60,196 nt of DNA from Clostridia bacterium. Its GTDB lineage: Bacteria > Bacillota > Clostridia > Oscillospirales > CAG-272. Position numbers and translations under genes: made by a program. Numbering within the stretch: position 1 is the first letter of the stretch; each line of letters starts with the position of its first letter. The DNA lies in the NCBI GenBank assembly GCA_017461475.1, contig JAFTXX010000037.1, positions 1-60,196 on the forward strand. Reading direction: 5' to 3'. Shown here piece by piece: positions 18,407-27,935 of the stretch. Below the pieces are notes generated by a model. The model searched no databases. It was not told the DNA's origin and saw only the letters and a program-made list of their open reading frames with translations.

Positions 18407-19296
18407 TGGTTTGGCAAAACTCCCTTTTTTAAAAGCATTGTGTATATACTGTCGGCAAGTATCTCGCCGGCTGTAACAGGCGCAACTTTGCCGGGCAGTG
18501 CAAGTGCGTGTATGCACTTTATTCCCGATTTTTCGGCAGCAGAAAAATCGATGCCTCCGTCCCCCGACGCAAGGTCTACCATAAGTTTGCATCGTGACAT
18601 GTTTTCTATAACGGTTTTGTCGATTATACGAGCGGGGACGGTGTTAAAAACCGCATCCACCATTTTTGCCGTACACATAAAGGTATTATCGGTATAGCTC
18701 ACAGGGATATTCCCTGCCGCCTCGATATACGCGAGGTCACTCTCGCTTCGCGCACAAACATACACTTTGGCGCCTAGTTTTTCGAGAAGTGTCGAAAGTA
18801 TTTTACCTATCCTGCCGTAACCGCATACGAGCAATCTTGAGCCGTTTATCGTTATCGGCAGTTCGCGCATTGCGATCTCTATCGCGCCCTCGGCGGTAGG
18901 AATCGCATTTTTTATCTGCAGTTCCTCGCTGTTAAAATAATCAAGCACTGCGATGTTATGATTTGCAGTCGAGCGTTTAACCACTCCATCGGGACTTGGG
19001 CAAAGCAAAATCGCATCTTTGGGCATGATATACAGCAATTCAGCAAGCGGTACTCCTTCGCCGCCTAGACTGGAATTTATGACATATTTTCCATCCTTGA
19101 AAGCGCCGAGCGGAAGTATAACAGCACTGCTTTTTTCAACGGATGAACGCCAATCCGTACACCGAACCGCGCCGCCTATATCTCCGCGTGCGAGCCCCCA
19201 TACCGCAACTTCAAAACCGTTTTCCGAGAGACGGCGGCTGAGTGAAAGTTGCCGCATATCGCCGCCTATAATTCCGATTTTCGCATTATTTTGCAT
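18403..19296 (-). CDS. dpaA: Dipicolinate synthase subunit A
   Basis: 297 residues. The N-terminal part begins KIGIIGGDMRQLSLSRRL. The C-terminal Rossmann domain has LLVCGYGRIGKILSTLLEKLGAKVYVCAR, then VFNTVPARII and VDLASGDGGIDF. This is SpoVFA, the NAD(P)H-binding dehydrogenase subunit of dipicolinate synthase. The gene pair dpaA-dpaB shows that this organism makes heat-resistant spores. GGAGATGAT lies upstream of the start. Confidence 0.93.
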   Translation of the reverse strand: MQNNAKIGIIGGDMRQLSLSRRLSENGFEVAVWGLARGDIGGAVRCTDWRSSVEKSSAVILPLGAFKDGKYVINSSLGGEGVPLAELLYIMPKDAILLCPSPDGVVKRSTANHNIAVLDYFNSEELQIKNAIPTAEGAIEIAMRELPITINGSRLLVCGYGRIGKILSTLLEKLGAKVYVCARSESDLAYIEAAGNIPVSYTDNTFMCTAKMVDAVFNTVPARIIDKTVIENMSRCKLMVDLASGDGGIDFSAAEKSGIKCIHALALPGKVAPVTAGEILADSIYTMLLKKGVLPNQ

Positions 19297-19350
19297 TATA
19301 AATCATCATCTCCCTCGGTTATATTTTATGTCGCAAGGAGAGAAAAAGTG

Positions 19351-19380
19351 AAAAAGGCAGACCGTTTTAGTCTGCCTTTT
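19351..19380 (-). terminator. Intrinsic terminator after ftsZ
   Basis: AAAAGGCAGAC and GTCTGCCTTTT form a stem of about 11 bp with loop CGTTTTA. On the minus strand it is followed by a T-rich run. It lies 14 bp beyond the ftsZ stop, so dpaA is a separate unit. Confidence 0.88.
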
Positions 19381-19393
19381 ATGTAATCAAATC

Positions 19394-20500
19394 TTATTTG
19401 CCGCCCTTGAGCATAGAGATAAGGTCGGAGATATCGTCATCGTCATTCTTAACCTTTACGGGTTCGTCAGCAACGGGAACATCCTGCACCTTGGAAACGG
19501 GAGCATCTGCGGGCTTAGGATTGCCGTGTACCTTCTCGGACTTGTCCTTTTTGAAGCCGGTAGCAACGATAGTTACGCGCATTTCATCTTCAAGGCTCGG
19601 GTCGAGTGCTGCACCCCAAATGATGTTTGCGTCTGGATGAGCCTCGTTTGCAACCATCTGAGAAGCAATATCAACATCTTCAAGTCCGATATCGGGAGAT
19701 GCGGTGATGCACATGAGAATACCGGTTGCGCCCTCAATAGAAGTCTCGAGAAGAGGGCTGGAAATAGCAGCTTTTGCAGCAAGAACAGCCTTGTCCTTAC
19801 CGGTTGCGCTGCCTACGCCCATGTGTGCGTTGCCTGCGTCCTTCATAACTGCGGTAACGTCAGCAAAGTCAAGGTTGATGAACTGAGGAACGCTGATAAG
19901 CTCGGAAATGCTCTGTACACCGCGGCGAAGAACATCGTCAGCGATGGTGAAAGCGTTAGCGAGAGTGATACGCTCATCGGTAACCTGCTTAAGTCTCTCG
20001 TTGGGGATAACGATAAGAGAGTCAACAAACTCGCGGAGACCTTCTATACCAACCTCTGCCTGATCCATTCTTCTCTTGCCTTCAAATGCGAAAGGCTTGG
20101 TAACGATACCTACGGTGAGGATGTTCATCTCACGTGCAATTCTTGCAACGATAGGAGCTGCACCGGTGCCGGTACCGCCGCCCATACCTGCAGTGATAAA
20201 TACCATGTCAGCGCCTGCAAGAGCGTTCTTGATATCGTCAATGCTTTCTTCAGCAGCGCGCTTACCTACTTCGGGATTTGCGCCTGCGCCGTGACCGTGT
20301 GTAATCTTTTCTCCGATAGTGACCTTCTGTGTAGCGCCCGAATTAACAAGCACCTGCTTGTCCGTATTAACACAGATAAACTCTACCCCGCGGATATCGG
20401 TAGCCACCATTCTGTTTACGGCGTTGTTTCCGCCGCCGCCGACGCCGACAACTTTTATACAAACACCGCTGTCAAGCGCTTCGTCAAGTTCAAAACTCAT
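19394..20500 (-). CDS. ftsZ: Cell division GTPase FtsZ
   Basis: 368 residues. [15 protein letters not shown] is the N-terminal GTP loop, [12 protein letters not shown] the tubulin signature, and the T7 loop region contains NLDFADV. It polymerises into the Z ring at mid-cell and recruits the divisome. The start at 20500 has TTTGGAGGAC upstream; the longer frame adds 19 unrelated residues. The C-terminal peptide, [15 protein letters not shown], does not look like the usual IPAFLRR-type conserved tail that binds FtsA/SepF. It is separated from ftsQ by its own promoter. Confidence 0.97.
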   Translation of the reverse strand: MSFELDEALDSGVCIKVVGVGGGGNNAVNRMVATDIRGVEFICVNTDKQVLVNSGATQKVTIGEKITHGHGAGANPEVGKRAAEESIDDIKNALAGADMVFITAGMGGGTGTGAAPIVARIAREMNILTVGIVTKPFAFEGKRRMDQAEVGIEGLREFVDSLIVIPNERLKQVTDERITLANAFTIADDVLRRGVQSISELISVPQFINLDFADVTAVMKDAGNAHMGVGSATGKDKAVLAAKAAISSPLLETSIEGATGILMCITASPDIGLEDVDIASQMVANEAHPDANIIWGAALDPSLEDEMRVTIVATGFKKDKSEKVHGNPKPADAPVSKVQDVPVADEPVKVKNDDDDISDLISMLKGGK

Positions 20501-20566
20501 TTTTTTCGTCCTCCAAAATCTATGATAAATATAAAATTTGCAACATTTTTGCGACAATGCATATAT

Positions 20567-20595
20567 ATCATAAACTATTATTTGTTAATTTGCAA
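20567..20595 (-). promoter_or_regulatory. Sigma-A promoter for ftsZ
   Basis: Minus strand: -35 TTGCAA (20590-20595), 17 bp spacer, -10 TATGAT (20567-20572). Predicted start near 20560 gives a 60 nt leader. It allows ftsZ to be expressed separately from the upstream mra/dcw genes. Confidence 0.62.
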
Positions 20596-20645
20596 GTATT
20601 TTCAGCAAAATAATTAAATAAAATTAAAAAATATTATATATCCCG

Positions 20646-21509
20646 TTAAAATTCGCCTTCGTAATCAAGCACCATGCTCGGTCCCGCGCCCGAAAGTGAG
20701 GAGACGTTTATGAGAGTTCGCTTTGAATGTTCCGCTTCCGATTTCTGCAAAAGCTGACTTGCGGCATTAAGTTTAAGCGGCATATCGTTGTAGTCGCCGA
20801 AGTTTATTTTTACATTGCCGCCTACAATTCCCGAAATCGAAAAGCGGTCGGAAACATTAATCGAGGTAAAAGGCAATGTGTGCTCATCGTTAAGCAGTGA
20901 ATCAAGCACCGCAGGGACAAGCTCATTATATCTGTCCTCACTGAATTTGATTTTACTGCCCTCGATAACGGTAACAACATCAGGCAACGTTAAAAAGATC
21001 AGCCCGTTTGTGGAGTCGGTAAATTCTATAACACGAAGGTTGGCATCAAGCGAATAGTGTTTCCCGTGTATGTCAGCACAGTAAACCGCCTCAGCCTCGG
21101 TAACGACTATCTCAACACTTGACGGATAACTCTTTTTCAGTTCAATGCTGTTGACATACGGGCATACCAAAACGATTTTTTTATAAACTGCATCATCCGA
21201 CGCAAGCGGAAGTATGTCACCGTCAAGCTCCGCCGCAGAGATAATCACGTCCGCAGAATATCTGGTGTTGCCGCTGACTGTTACGTTTTTCACTCGCATC
21301 AGCGCAAGCAATATTGCCGCGAGCGTTATAACAAACAATGCAGATACAAGCAAAGTTGCAAATAATTTTCTTCTTGCTTCCCTTGCCTGCCTTATCCTGC
21401 GGTTACGCTCAATGCGTCGGTTTCGCTTGATTTCGTCATGTACGCTGAAAGCGGGAGCTTGATGTTTCCGTGTTGTGCGGTGCTCTTCGTTTGAATTTTT
21501 GCCTCGCAT
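20646..21509 (-). CDS. ftsQ: Division protein FtsQ/DivIB
   Basis: 287 residues. A basic cytoplasmic head (RRIERNRRIRQAREARRKL), one membrane helix (FATLLVSALFVITLAAILLAL), then a POTRA domain (MRVKNVTVSGNTRYSADVIISAAEL) and the beta domain. FtsQ/DivIB is the bitopic divisome regulator working with FtsL. GGAGG lies 7 nt before the start. It is the last gene before the ftsZ promoter, the usual position in the cluster. Confidence 0.88.
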   Translation of the reverse strand: MRGKNSNEEHRTTRKHQAPAFSVHDEIKRNRRIERNRRIRQAREARRKLFATLLVSALFVITLAAILLALMRVKNVTVSGNTRYSADVIISAAELDGDILPLASDDAVYKKIVLVCPYVNSIELKKSYPSSVEIVVTEAEAVYCADIHGKHYSLDANLRVIEFTDSTNGLIFLTLPDVVTVIEGSKIKFSEDRYNELVPAVLDSLLNDEHTLPFTSINVSDRFSISGIVGGNVKINFGDYNDMPLKLNAASQLLQKSEAEHSKRTLINVSSLSGAGPSMVLDYEGEF

Positions 21510-21540
21510 TGCTCCGCCTCCTTTTGACCATCTTTGACTT

Positions 21541-22650
21541 TTATCGACTTATCAATCGACAAATATCTTCATAAATCTTTTTGTTCGCATCCGGAACCGC
21601 AAACTTATAAATGTTTTCTCCAAGTGAAATCTGTTTTTCTTTATTGTTAAGAACTGAGGTGATAAGCTCCGCGATTTTTTCACGTGTGATATCCTTTTCC
21701 TCTATCAAAAGCGCACCGCCTTTTTCAGCGATTGCATTTGCGTTTTTAAACTGCTGATTATCCGTAACGTTAGGCGACGGGATAAAAAGTGCAGCTTTTT
21801 TGAGAAGTGCGAGCTCAGAAACTGCGTTTGCACCCGAGCGACTTACAACAACATCTGCCGCCGCCATTTGTAACGGCATGTCATTTATGTACTCTACAAA
21901 TCTTATATTAGGGCATTTGTCAAGTCCGCGCTTCTTGAATATATCGGTAGCAATTTCCCACTCTATTGAGCCGGTTGCGTGGATGTGGACCACTTGCGGA
22001 TGATCTTTCACATAGTCTTCCATGAAGTCCAGCATTGCAAAATTGACCTGCTCCGCTCCGAGAGAACCGCCAAACGAAAGTAACACTTTGGCATCTTCCG
22101 GTATGGAAAGCTTCTTACGCGCGGTCTTTTTGTCTACAGCTTCAAAATCAAGGCGTAAAGGACAGCCGACGCGCATCGCCTTTTCTTTATGTGAGAGAAG
22201 GTCAATGCTTTCCTCGTAGTTGACATAAACTCTGTCTACATACGAAGCGAGTTTGCGCACTGTCATACCCGGCACTGCATTTGACTCATGCACCGCACCG
22301 GCAACGCCAAGCTTTGACGCGGCAACGAGAATAGGCCACGACACATATCCGCCTGTTCCGATAACGATATCGGGTTTGAAATCGCGTATGATCTTCTTTG
22401 CTTTATACGGCGAAACAAACGCAAGATATGCGGCTTTTATATTTTTCAAAGACAAGCTGCGGCGAAATCCTTTTACGTCAACATGATACATCTTGTACCC
22501 TGCCGCGCCGACAAGCTTGTTTTCAATCCCTGCGGGAGTTCCGACAAATGCTATTTCAGCAGTGGGGTCATTTTGTTTAATTACAGAAGCGATAGCTAAA
22601 GCGGGATACACATGTCCGCCCGTCCCGCCACCTGTCATTAGTACGCGCAT
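21541..22650 (-). CDS. murG: UDP-GlcNAc:lipid I GlcNAc transferase MurG
   Basis: 369 residues. RVLMTGGGTGGHVYPALAIA is the GGTGGH loop of MurG. TGGYVSWPILVAA, HESNAVPGMTVRKLA, FGGSLGA and VSRSGANAVSELALL complete the family signature. It converts lipid I to lipid II on the inner membrane face. It follows ftsW by 68 bp; that gap is AT-rich and holds no gene. Confidence 0.96.
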   Translation of the reverse strand: MRVLMTGGGTGGHVYPALAIASVIKQNDPTAEIAFVGTPAGIENKLVGAAGYKMYHVDVKGFRRSLSLKNIKAAYLAFVSPYKAKKIIRDFKPDIVIGTGGYVSWPILVAASKLGVAGAVHESNAVPGMTVRKLASYVDRVYVNYEESIDLLSHKEKAMRVGCPLRLDFEAVDKKTARKKLSIPEDAKVLLSFGGSLGAEQVNFAMLDFMEDYVKDHPQVVHIHATGSIEWEIATDIFKKRGLDKCPNIRFVEYINDMPLQMAAADVVVSRSGANAVSELALLKKAALFIPSPNVTDNQQFKNANAIAEKGGALLIEEKDITREKIAELITSVLNNKEKQISLGENIYKFAVPDANKKIYEDICRLISR

Positions 22651-22718
22651 AATCTTTGACCTTTCTTGACTTTAAAATGCTCTTATACAACTACTATATA
22701 TAATATAAATGAAGAAAA

Positions 22719-23948
22719 CTATCGTTTTTGGAGTGAATACCTTGATATTGCAAGCAAAGTTCCCATCTCTACAAGCTGAACTACCATTGCTGTGCCGCCG
22801 TAACTGAAAAATGGAAGAGATATACCAGTGTTGGGGATAGAATTGGTCACGACCGCGATATTGAGCACAACTTGCAGTGCAACTTTAAAGCTTATGCCGA
22901 TAGCAACGAGTTGAGAAAATCTATCGGGTGTACGAAGCGCTATTACAACGCCGCGCCACACTAAAATGCTGAATAGAATAATAACAGCCGCAGCGCCGAT
23001 GAAGCCTAACTCTTCGCAAGTGATAGTGAAGATAAAGTCATTTTGCGGCTGTGAAACATAACTGTATTTCTGACGGCTGTTTCCAAGTCCGAGACCGAAA
23101 AATCCGCCAGAACCTATTGCGCGGAGCCCTTGCAAAGTCTGCCAACCGCCGTCTTGAGGATAGAGTTCCGGGTTCTGCCAAATGTCAATACGGCGCTTTG
23201 TATAGTCGGTAAGAAAGGCGATTGCCGCCACACCTGCAACGGCAATGCCGCCAAACAAACCGAGAAGTTTCAACTTTATTCCGGAAACGAACATTACCAT
23301 AAGACCTATGCAGCCGATGATAATAATTCCGGAGAGATGCTTTTCAAGCATAACCAGCACGCATATACCGCCTATCAGAAACAGCGGTATCATCGTGCCG
23401 TACCAATTTGAAATACGAGGATTTTTTACATCGAATGCTTTATCGTGGAATTTTGAATAGTACCACGCAAGCGTTAATATGAGCGAATATTTTGCAATTT
23501 CCGAGGGCTGAAAGCGAAGCGGTCCAAGTTCTATCCATCGCTGAGCGCCGCCGCCCGTATCGCCCATAAAAAGAACGAGAATAAGCAATACCGCGGAAAC
23601 AATATATGCAAGAGGCGCAAGTCCTCTGTATATCTCTACTTTTACTCTTGAAGCGACTACCATAAACACAAGTCCGATAACGACCATCGCGGTTTGTCGC
23701 TTAATAAAATAAAAGCTGTCTCCGTAACGCGTTTCAGCGTCGGCATAGCTTGCGCTAAAGACCATGATAAGTCCGAAAGCGAGCAAAATAAGTATGGTAA
23801 ACAAGAGAAAACTGTCAACGCCGCCGCGTACCGCCACATACTCGTCAGGATTGAACTCTTTTGATTTTTCACCCCTTGGCGTAACAGCCGTTCCGTTTCT
23901 TACCGCAGGTGTGGGTGCGGCATTTCTCATATTCTTTTTTTCGGTCAT
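22719..23948 (-). CDS. ftsW: Peptidoglycan polymerase FtsW (SEDS family)
   Basis: 409 residues with ten or so membrane segments. After a ~45-residue polar N-terminus come FGLIMVFSASYADAE, GGGAQRWIELGPLRFQPSEIAKYSLIL and the C-terminal NSIPNTGISLPFFSYGGTAM, all SEDS signatures including the catalytic Asp region. With the SpoVD-like PBP at 27936-30263 it would form the septal glycan polymerase/transpeptidase pair. GGAGG lies 8 nt upstream. It follows mraY directly; murD, usually between them, is absent. Confidence 0.93.
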   Translation of the reverse strand: MTEKKNMRNAAPTPAVRNGTAVTPRGEKSKEFNPDEYVAVRGGVDSFLLFTILILLAFGLIMVFSASYADAETRYGDSFYFIKRQTAMVVIGLVFMVVASRVKVEIYRGLAPLAYIVSAVLLILVLFMGDTGGGAQRWIELGPLRFQPSEIAKYSLILTLAWYYSKFHDKAFDVKNPRISNWYGTMIPLFLIGGICVLVMLEKHLSGIIIIGCIGLMVMFVSGIKLKLLGLFGGIAVAGVAAIAFLTDYTKRRIDIWQNPELYPQDGGWQTLQGLRAIGSGGFFGLGLGNSRQKYSYVSQPQNDFIFTITCEELGFIGAAAVIILFSILVWRGVVIALRTPDRFSQLVAIGISFKVALQVVLNIAVVTNSIPNTGISLPFFSYGGTAMVVQLVEMGTLLAISRYSLQKR

Positions 23949-23966
23949 AATGCCGCCTCCTTGAGA

Positions 23967-24962
23967 TTATCTCGCAAAAAATGCTATAGTGCAGAAAACC
24001 GCAGTCACAAGTGAAAATACTATGACAACTTTGATTTCGCTCCAGCCGCATTTTTCAAAATGATGATGTATGGGTGCCATTTTAAACACACGTTTATGCG
24101 TAAGTTTATATACGCCGACCTGAATTATATCCGACATTGCTTCGCAAATGTAAATGATACCGGCAAGTGCTATTACAAGCGGGTCGTCAATCATAAACGC
24201 CGCTCCTGCTACAAGACCGCCGAGAAAGAGCGAACCGGTGTCGCCCATAAATACTCTTGCGGGATAGAAGTTATAAACAAGAAATCCGAGCGTTGCACCT
24301 ACCATTACTGCGCCGAGCACGCCTAGCTCTATCCCTTCGGAAATAAAAGCAAGCACTGAAAGAAAAACAGCAACTACAAAAGTAACAGAGCTTGCAAGAC
24401 CGTCAATACCGTCCGTAAGATTGACACTATTGATAATACCTGTGATAAATACAAGCGCAAAAACGTAATAGAACCAGCCGAGTTCGATTTCTGTTTTAAA
24501 AAACGGGATACTGAGCGATGTGTCGATTTCTCCGTAGAGTTTGAGCAATGCTATGAAAGCGCCTGCCATTGCAAGCTGCAACGCAAACTTCTGCGGTGCG
24601 GTAAGCCCCTCGTTTTGCTGTTTTTTAAACTTTGTGAGGTCATCGACTACGCCGATAATACAGTTACCTACGGCAAGAAGCAATGTAAGCATAAGCGGAA
24701 GCACCGAACTGCTCAAACCGCTTGTGCGTATGTAAATCATCGCAACCACCGAAACAATGACAACGGGGATGGCAAAGCCCAAGCCTCCCATTGTGGGAGT
24801 TCCCTCTTTGGACTTATGCCAACGAGGGCCGATATCGAGGATCTTCTGTCCCATCTTCATACTGCGAAGTTTAGGAATTAAAATGCGAAGCGCCAGTACC
24901 GTGAGCAAAAATACAAGTACCGCTGATGCAGCATATACCAAAAGTGCCATATACAATTCCAA
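23967..24962 (-). CDS. mraY: Phospho-MurNAc-pentapeptide transferase MraY
   Basis: 331 residues, about ten membrane helices. Family segments: KSKEGTPTMGGLGF, GVVDDLTKFKKQQNEGL (Asp pair), NSVNLTDGIDGLAS, VFMGDTGSLFLGG and the cytoplasmic MAPIHHHFEKCGW. It transfers phospho-MurNAc-pentapeptide to undecaprenyl phosphate to make lipid I. An alternative start four codons in (24950) is possible. Part of a tight operon with murF (9 bp) and ftsW (18 bp). Confidence 0.96.
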   Translation of the reverse strand: MELYMALLVYAASAVLVFLLTVLALRILIPKLRSMKMGQKILDIGPRWHKSKEGTPTMGGLGFAIPVVIVSVVAMIYIRTSGLSSSVLPLMLTLLLAVGNCIIGVVDDLTKFKKQQNEGLTAPQKFALQLAMAGAFIALLKLYGEIDTSLSIPFFKTEIELGWFYYVFALVFITGIINSVNLTDGIDGLASSVTFVVAVFLSVLAFISEGIELGVLGAVMVGATLGFLVYNFYPARVFMGDTGSLFLGGLVAGAAFMIDDPLVIALAGIIYICEAMSDIIQVGVYKLTHKRVFKMAPIHHHFEKCGWSEIKVVIVFSLVTAVFCTIAFFAR

Positions 24963-24971
24963 CCTTTAGAG

Positions 24972-26375
24972 TTATTTTTCAAATCTTGTGCGCAAATACT
25001 TTTCTATCTCCTCTGCCGCATTTTTACGGCTGAGTCTTATCAGGAGCACATCGCCTTCGCGGAGCTCCGCCGCAAGCGCCTCTGCGCTTTTGACGGGTGA
25101 AAACAGTTCAAGATTTCCGCTTACGTCTTTATCGCACATTCCCGCACGACGAGCGCCAACACCTATCTGTTCCGCCGCAACGCCGAAAGTAAAGAGCTTG
25201 TCGATCTTCTTTTCAACGATATATGCGCCCATTTTTTCATGCAAAATCCGCGTATCCTGCCCAAAATCACGTATGTCACCTACAAGAGCAATTTTTCTGG
25301 ATCTCTTATGCAGTTTTGCAATGTCACAAAGAGTATCGATACCTTTTTTAACGCTATCAGGCGTTGCAGACGAAGTATCGACGATGAAAGTTATACCGCC
25401 GACTGTAAAAATCTCAACACCGAGTTCTGAAGAGTGATAGTTCTTTAAGCCGGTTTTGATTTTTTCCGCAGGAACATTGTATCGCAGTCCCACAAGTGCC
25501 GCAAAAAGCGCACTTGTGATGTTTTCTTCTCCCGTGAAGTGAATCTCGACATCGTTAATACAAACCCCATCGCCTACGATATCAAACACCATACTCTCTT
25601 TGTAGGTGCGGATATTTTCAGCGTGAAGTTCGGCGCTTGCGTCATTCACGGACACTGTGCCGGTTTTCAAATCGGTGCGACAAATCATGGAGAGCACATC
25701 GTCCTCGGCACAAAATGCCACTTCTCCGCCTTCTTTAAGTCCCGCAAGCACATCAACATTTGCTCTTTCGTCAATGGAGCTGTTTACGGTTGTTACAATT
25801 CCGACATCGCAGTCAACAAGTCTGCCAAGGCGTGCGATGTCTCTTTTATCATGGATTTTCAGTTCCATAAGGAAAAAGTCAGCGTCAGAAGGAATGTCAA
25901 GGAGCGCGAGCGCGTCGTTTTTCTCTGTGGTTTTTTTATCCGTGCACTTGTGTACTTTATACATTTCCTCAAGCACGGAATAGACAAACTCGCCAGTACG
26001 TGTTTTGCCTTTTGCACCCGTAAGTGCTATCGTTTTGTGGTTTCCGCGCCTTGCGTAAACTTTAGCAAAACGTTCAAACGCAGCTCTGATATTATCGCAC
26101 TCAATTACCGCGGTATCAGGGATTTTTTCCAACGACTCGGGGGCTTTTGTACAGATTACGCAATACGCGCCGTTCTTTGCTGCCGCCATCATTTCGGCAA
26201 GCGAATTGTCCTCGCTTGCGACAAAAAGTGTCTTATGCGAAATTTCACCTATCTCATCCGTGATGAGCTCAATCTCTCTATCGGGCGCGCTTTTTGAAAG
26301 TGTATAAAGTTTCGCCTGCATACTGTCTGCAAATTCTTTCGCGGTTATTGCGCCTAGTTTAAGTTCAATCTTCAT
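24972..26375 (-). CDS. murF: Divergent MurF-like Mur ligase
   Basis: 467 residues at the murF position between murE and mraY. The Mur-ligase architecture is visible. The ATP loop is LTGAKGKTRTGE (119-129), where MurF has GSxGKTTTKE. LMELKIHDKRDIARL stands for EMGxxxxGEIxxL, and GDIRDFGQDTRILHEKMGAYI matches the C-terminal domain. Other signatures are degraded: the GNxNN segment, the Mg-binding His (SSIDE for xHLE) and the AYNANP box (DTSSATPDS). AGLKEG may keep the carbamylated Lys. MurF adds D-Ala-D-Ala to the UDP-MurNAc-tripeptide; whether this protein is fully active is uncertain. Confidence 0.75.
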   Translation of the reverse strand: MKIELKLGAITAKEFADSMQAKLYTLSKSAPDREIELITDEIGEISHKTLFVASEDNSLAEMMAAAKNGAYCVICTKAPESLEKIPDTAVIECDNIRAAFERFAKVYARRGNHKTIALTGAKGKTRTGEFVYSVLEEMYKVHKCTDKKTTEKNDALALLDIPSDADFFLMELKIHDKRDIARLGRLVDCDVGIVTTVNSSIDERANVDVLAGLKEGGEVAFCAEDDVLSMICRTDLKTGTVSVNDASAELHAENIRTYKESMVFDIVGDGVCINDVEIHFTGEENITSALFAALVGLRYNVPAEKIKTGLKNYHSSELGVEIFTVGGITFIVDTSSATPDSVKKGIDTLCDIAKLHKRSRKIALVGDIRDFGQDTRILHEKMGAYIVEKKIDKLFTFGVAAEQIGVGARRAGMCDKDVSGNLELFSPVKSAEALAAELREGDVLLIRLSRKNAAEEIEKYLRTRFEK

Positions 26376-26393
26376 AACGCGCCTCCTCTCGTT

Positions 26394-27890
26394 TTAAATC
26401 TTTCTTTTTTCAGCCGCTTTTTCAGCAATTTCAATCTCCGAAAAAGGGTGTAATCCTTCTTTATCAATTTCGTACTGTTCGTGTCCTTTACCTACAAGCA
26501 GGATTATATCTCCCACCTTGGCGTTTGTTATTGCGTATTCTATAGCTTTGCGACGATCTTCAATAACGGTATAATTTTCGGCATTTCCTACGCCTTTTAA
26601 AATATCATTGATTATGGTCTTCGGCTCCTCGGTTCGGCTGTTGTCACCTGTAATTATGACAAAATCGCTCATTTCGACTGCCGTCTTCCCCATTACGCTT
26701 CGTTTTTCACGGTCTCTGTCCCCACCGCAGCCAAACAGCGTCACCACTCTCTGACAGTCGGTTTTAAAACCGTTTACGCATTTTAAGAGGTTTTCAAGTG
26801 CGAAAGGTGTGTGCGCGTAGTCTATAAATACGGAAATATCGGCGCCGCCGAAACCGAGCTTTACGCGCTCAAGCCTGCCGCAAACACCGTTCATGGAATA
26901 AAGAGCGTTTTGCACGGTTACAAGATTAACGCCGAGTTCTCTCGCTGTAACTGCTGCTGCAAGAGTGTTATATAAAGTGAAATGTCCGGGTATTGTGGTC
27001 TTGATTTTAAAGCGCGAATTTTCGGAGTGAATTACATATTCACTGCCGTGCGCACCTTTCAAAACAATATCATATGCATAATATCCTTTGCGGTTTTGTA
27101 CACCGAAATATACCTTTTTGCACGGTATCATTTCAGCAAGCGTTTCCGCATATGCGTCATCGGCGTTGATAACCGCGAGCTTACTTTGCATAAACAGTTT
27201 TGCCTTGGCGCGTAGGTATTCATCCATGCTGCCGTGAAAATCAAGATGTTCTTCGGTAAGATTTGTGAAAATGCCTATTTCAAAATCAATAGGTGCAAGT
27301 TTTTCAAGTGCAAGTGCGTGTGACGAAACTTCCATGACCAGTACCTCAACGCCCGAGTTTACCATATCTCGCATAAGCATATAAAGTATATCGGGGTCGG
27401 GGGTAGTCATTGTGCGAAGCTTATCTTGTTCAGTTTCTCCGAGCTTTGGAACATATTCCGTGTCACCTATCATGCACTTAACCGTGCCTATGAGAGCGGT
27501 TTTAAAACCGTCATGCGCAAGCACATTTTTGAGCATAAAAGCAGTCGAGGTCTTACCGTTGGTACCGGTTACACCAATTATACGCAGTTTGTTTTGCGGG
27601 TTGCCGTAAAAATTTGCGTATGCCAATGCAAGAGTTTTTCTTGCATTGGCAGTAGTAACCTTTGGAATTTGCAATCCGCAAGCGTCTTTTTCACCGATAT
27701 ACAACACGGCGCCTTTGCGCTCTGCCTCAAGCGCGTATTCGCTGCCATCGGCTTTTGTTCCGCCGAGCGCTATAAAGACATTACCGCTTTCCATGCGGCG
27801 AGTATCATATGATATACCGCTTACGTCAAGCGAAGAAAGTGTTTCGTCTAGTGTAACGTCAGTGCCGCTCAGCAATTCTGAAAGTAGCAT
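26394..27890 (-). CDS. murE: UDP-MurNAc-tripeptide ligase MurE
   Basis: 498 residues. GVTGTNGKTSTA (107-118) is the ATP loop; EVSSHAL, HLDFHG and YLRAKAKLF (carbamylated Lys) follow. IDYAHTPFALENLL and FGCGGDRDREKRSVMG belong to the C-terminal domain. The amino-acid selectivity motif is DNSR at 416-419, against DNPR in meso-diaminopimelate enzymes; the Arg that contacts mDAP is kept, so mDAP is the likely third residue. GGAGG lies 5 nt before the start. Confidence 0.95.
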   Translation of the reverse strand: MLLSELLSGTDVTLDETLSSLDVSGISYDTRRMESGNVFIALGGTKADGSEYALEAERKGAVLYIGEKDACGLQIPKVTTANARKTLALAYANFYGNPQNKLRIIGVTGTNGKTSTAFMLKNVLAHDGFKTALIGTVKCMIGDTEYVPKLGETEQDKLRTMTTPDPDILYMLMRDMVNSGVEVLVMEVSSHALALEKLAPIDFEIGIFTNLTEEHLDFHGSMDEYLRAKAKLFMQSKLAVINADDAYAETLAEMIPCKKVYFGVQNRKGYYAYDIVLKGAHGSEYVIHSENSRFKIKTTIPGHFTLYNTLAAAVTARELGVNLVTVQNALYSMNGVCGRLERVKLGFGGADISVFIDYAHTPFALENLLKCVNGFKTDCQRVVTLFGCGGDRDREKRSVMGKTAVEMSDFVIITGDNSRTEEPKTIINDILKGVGNAENYTVIEDRRKAIEYAITNAKVGDIILLVGKGHEQYEIDKEGLHPFSEIEIAEKAAEKRKI

Positions 27891-27935
27891 AAATCCTCCG
27901 AAAGTTTAAAATATTTAAACTTCCGTTAATTTACA

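Noticed and set aside
19526-20617. 363-codon plus-strand open frame opposite ftsZ
   Set aside because: Antisense shadow of a highly conserved gene.
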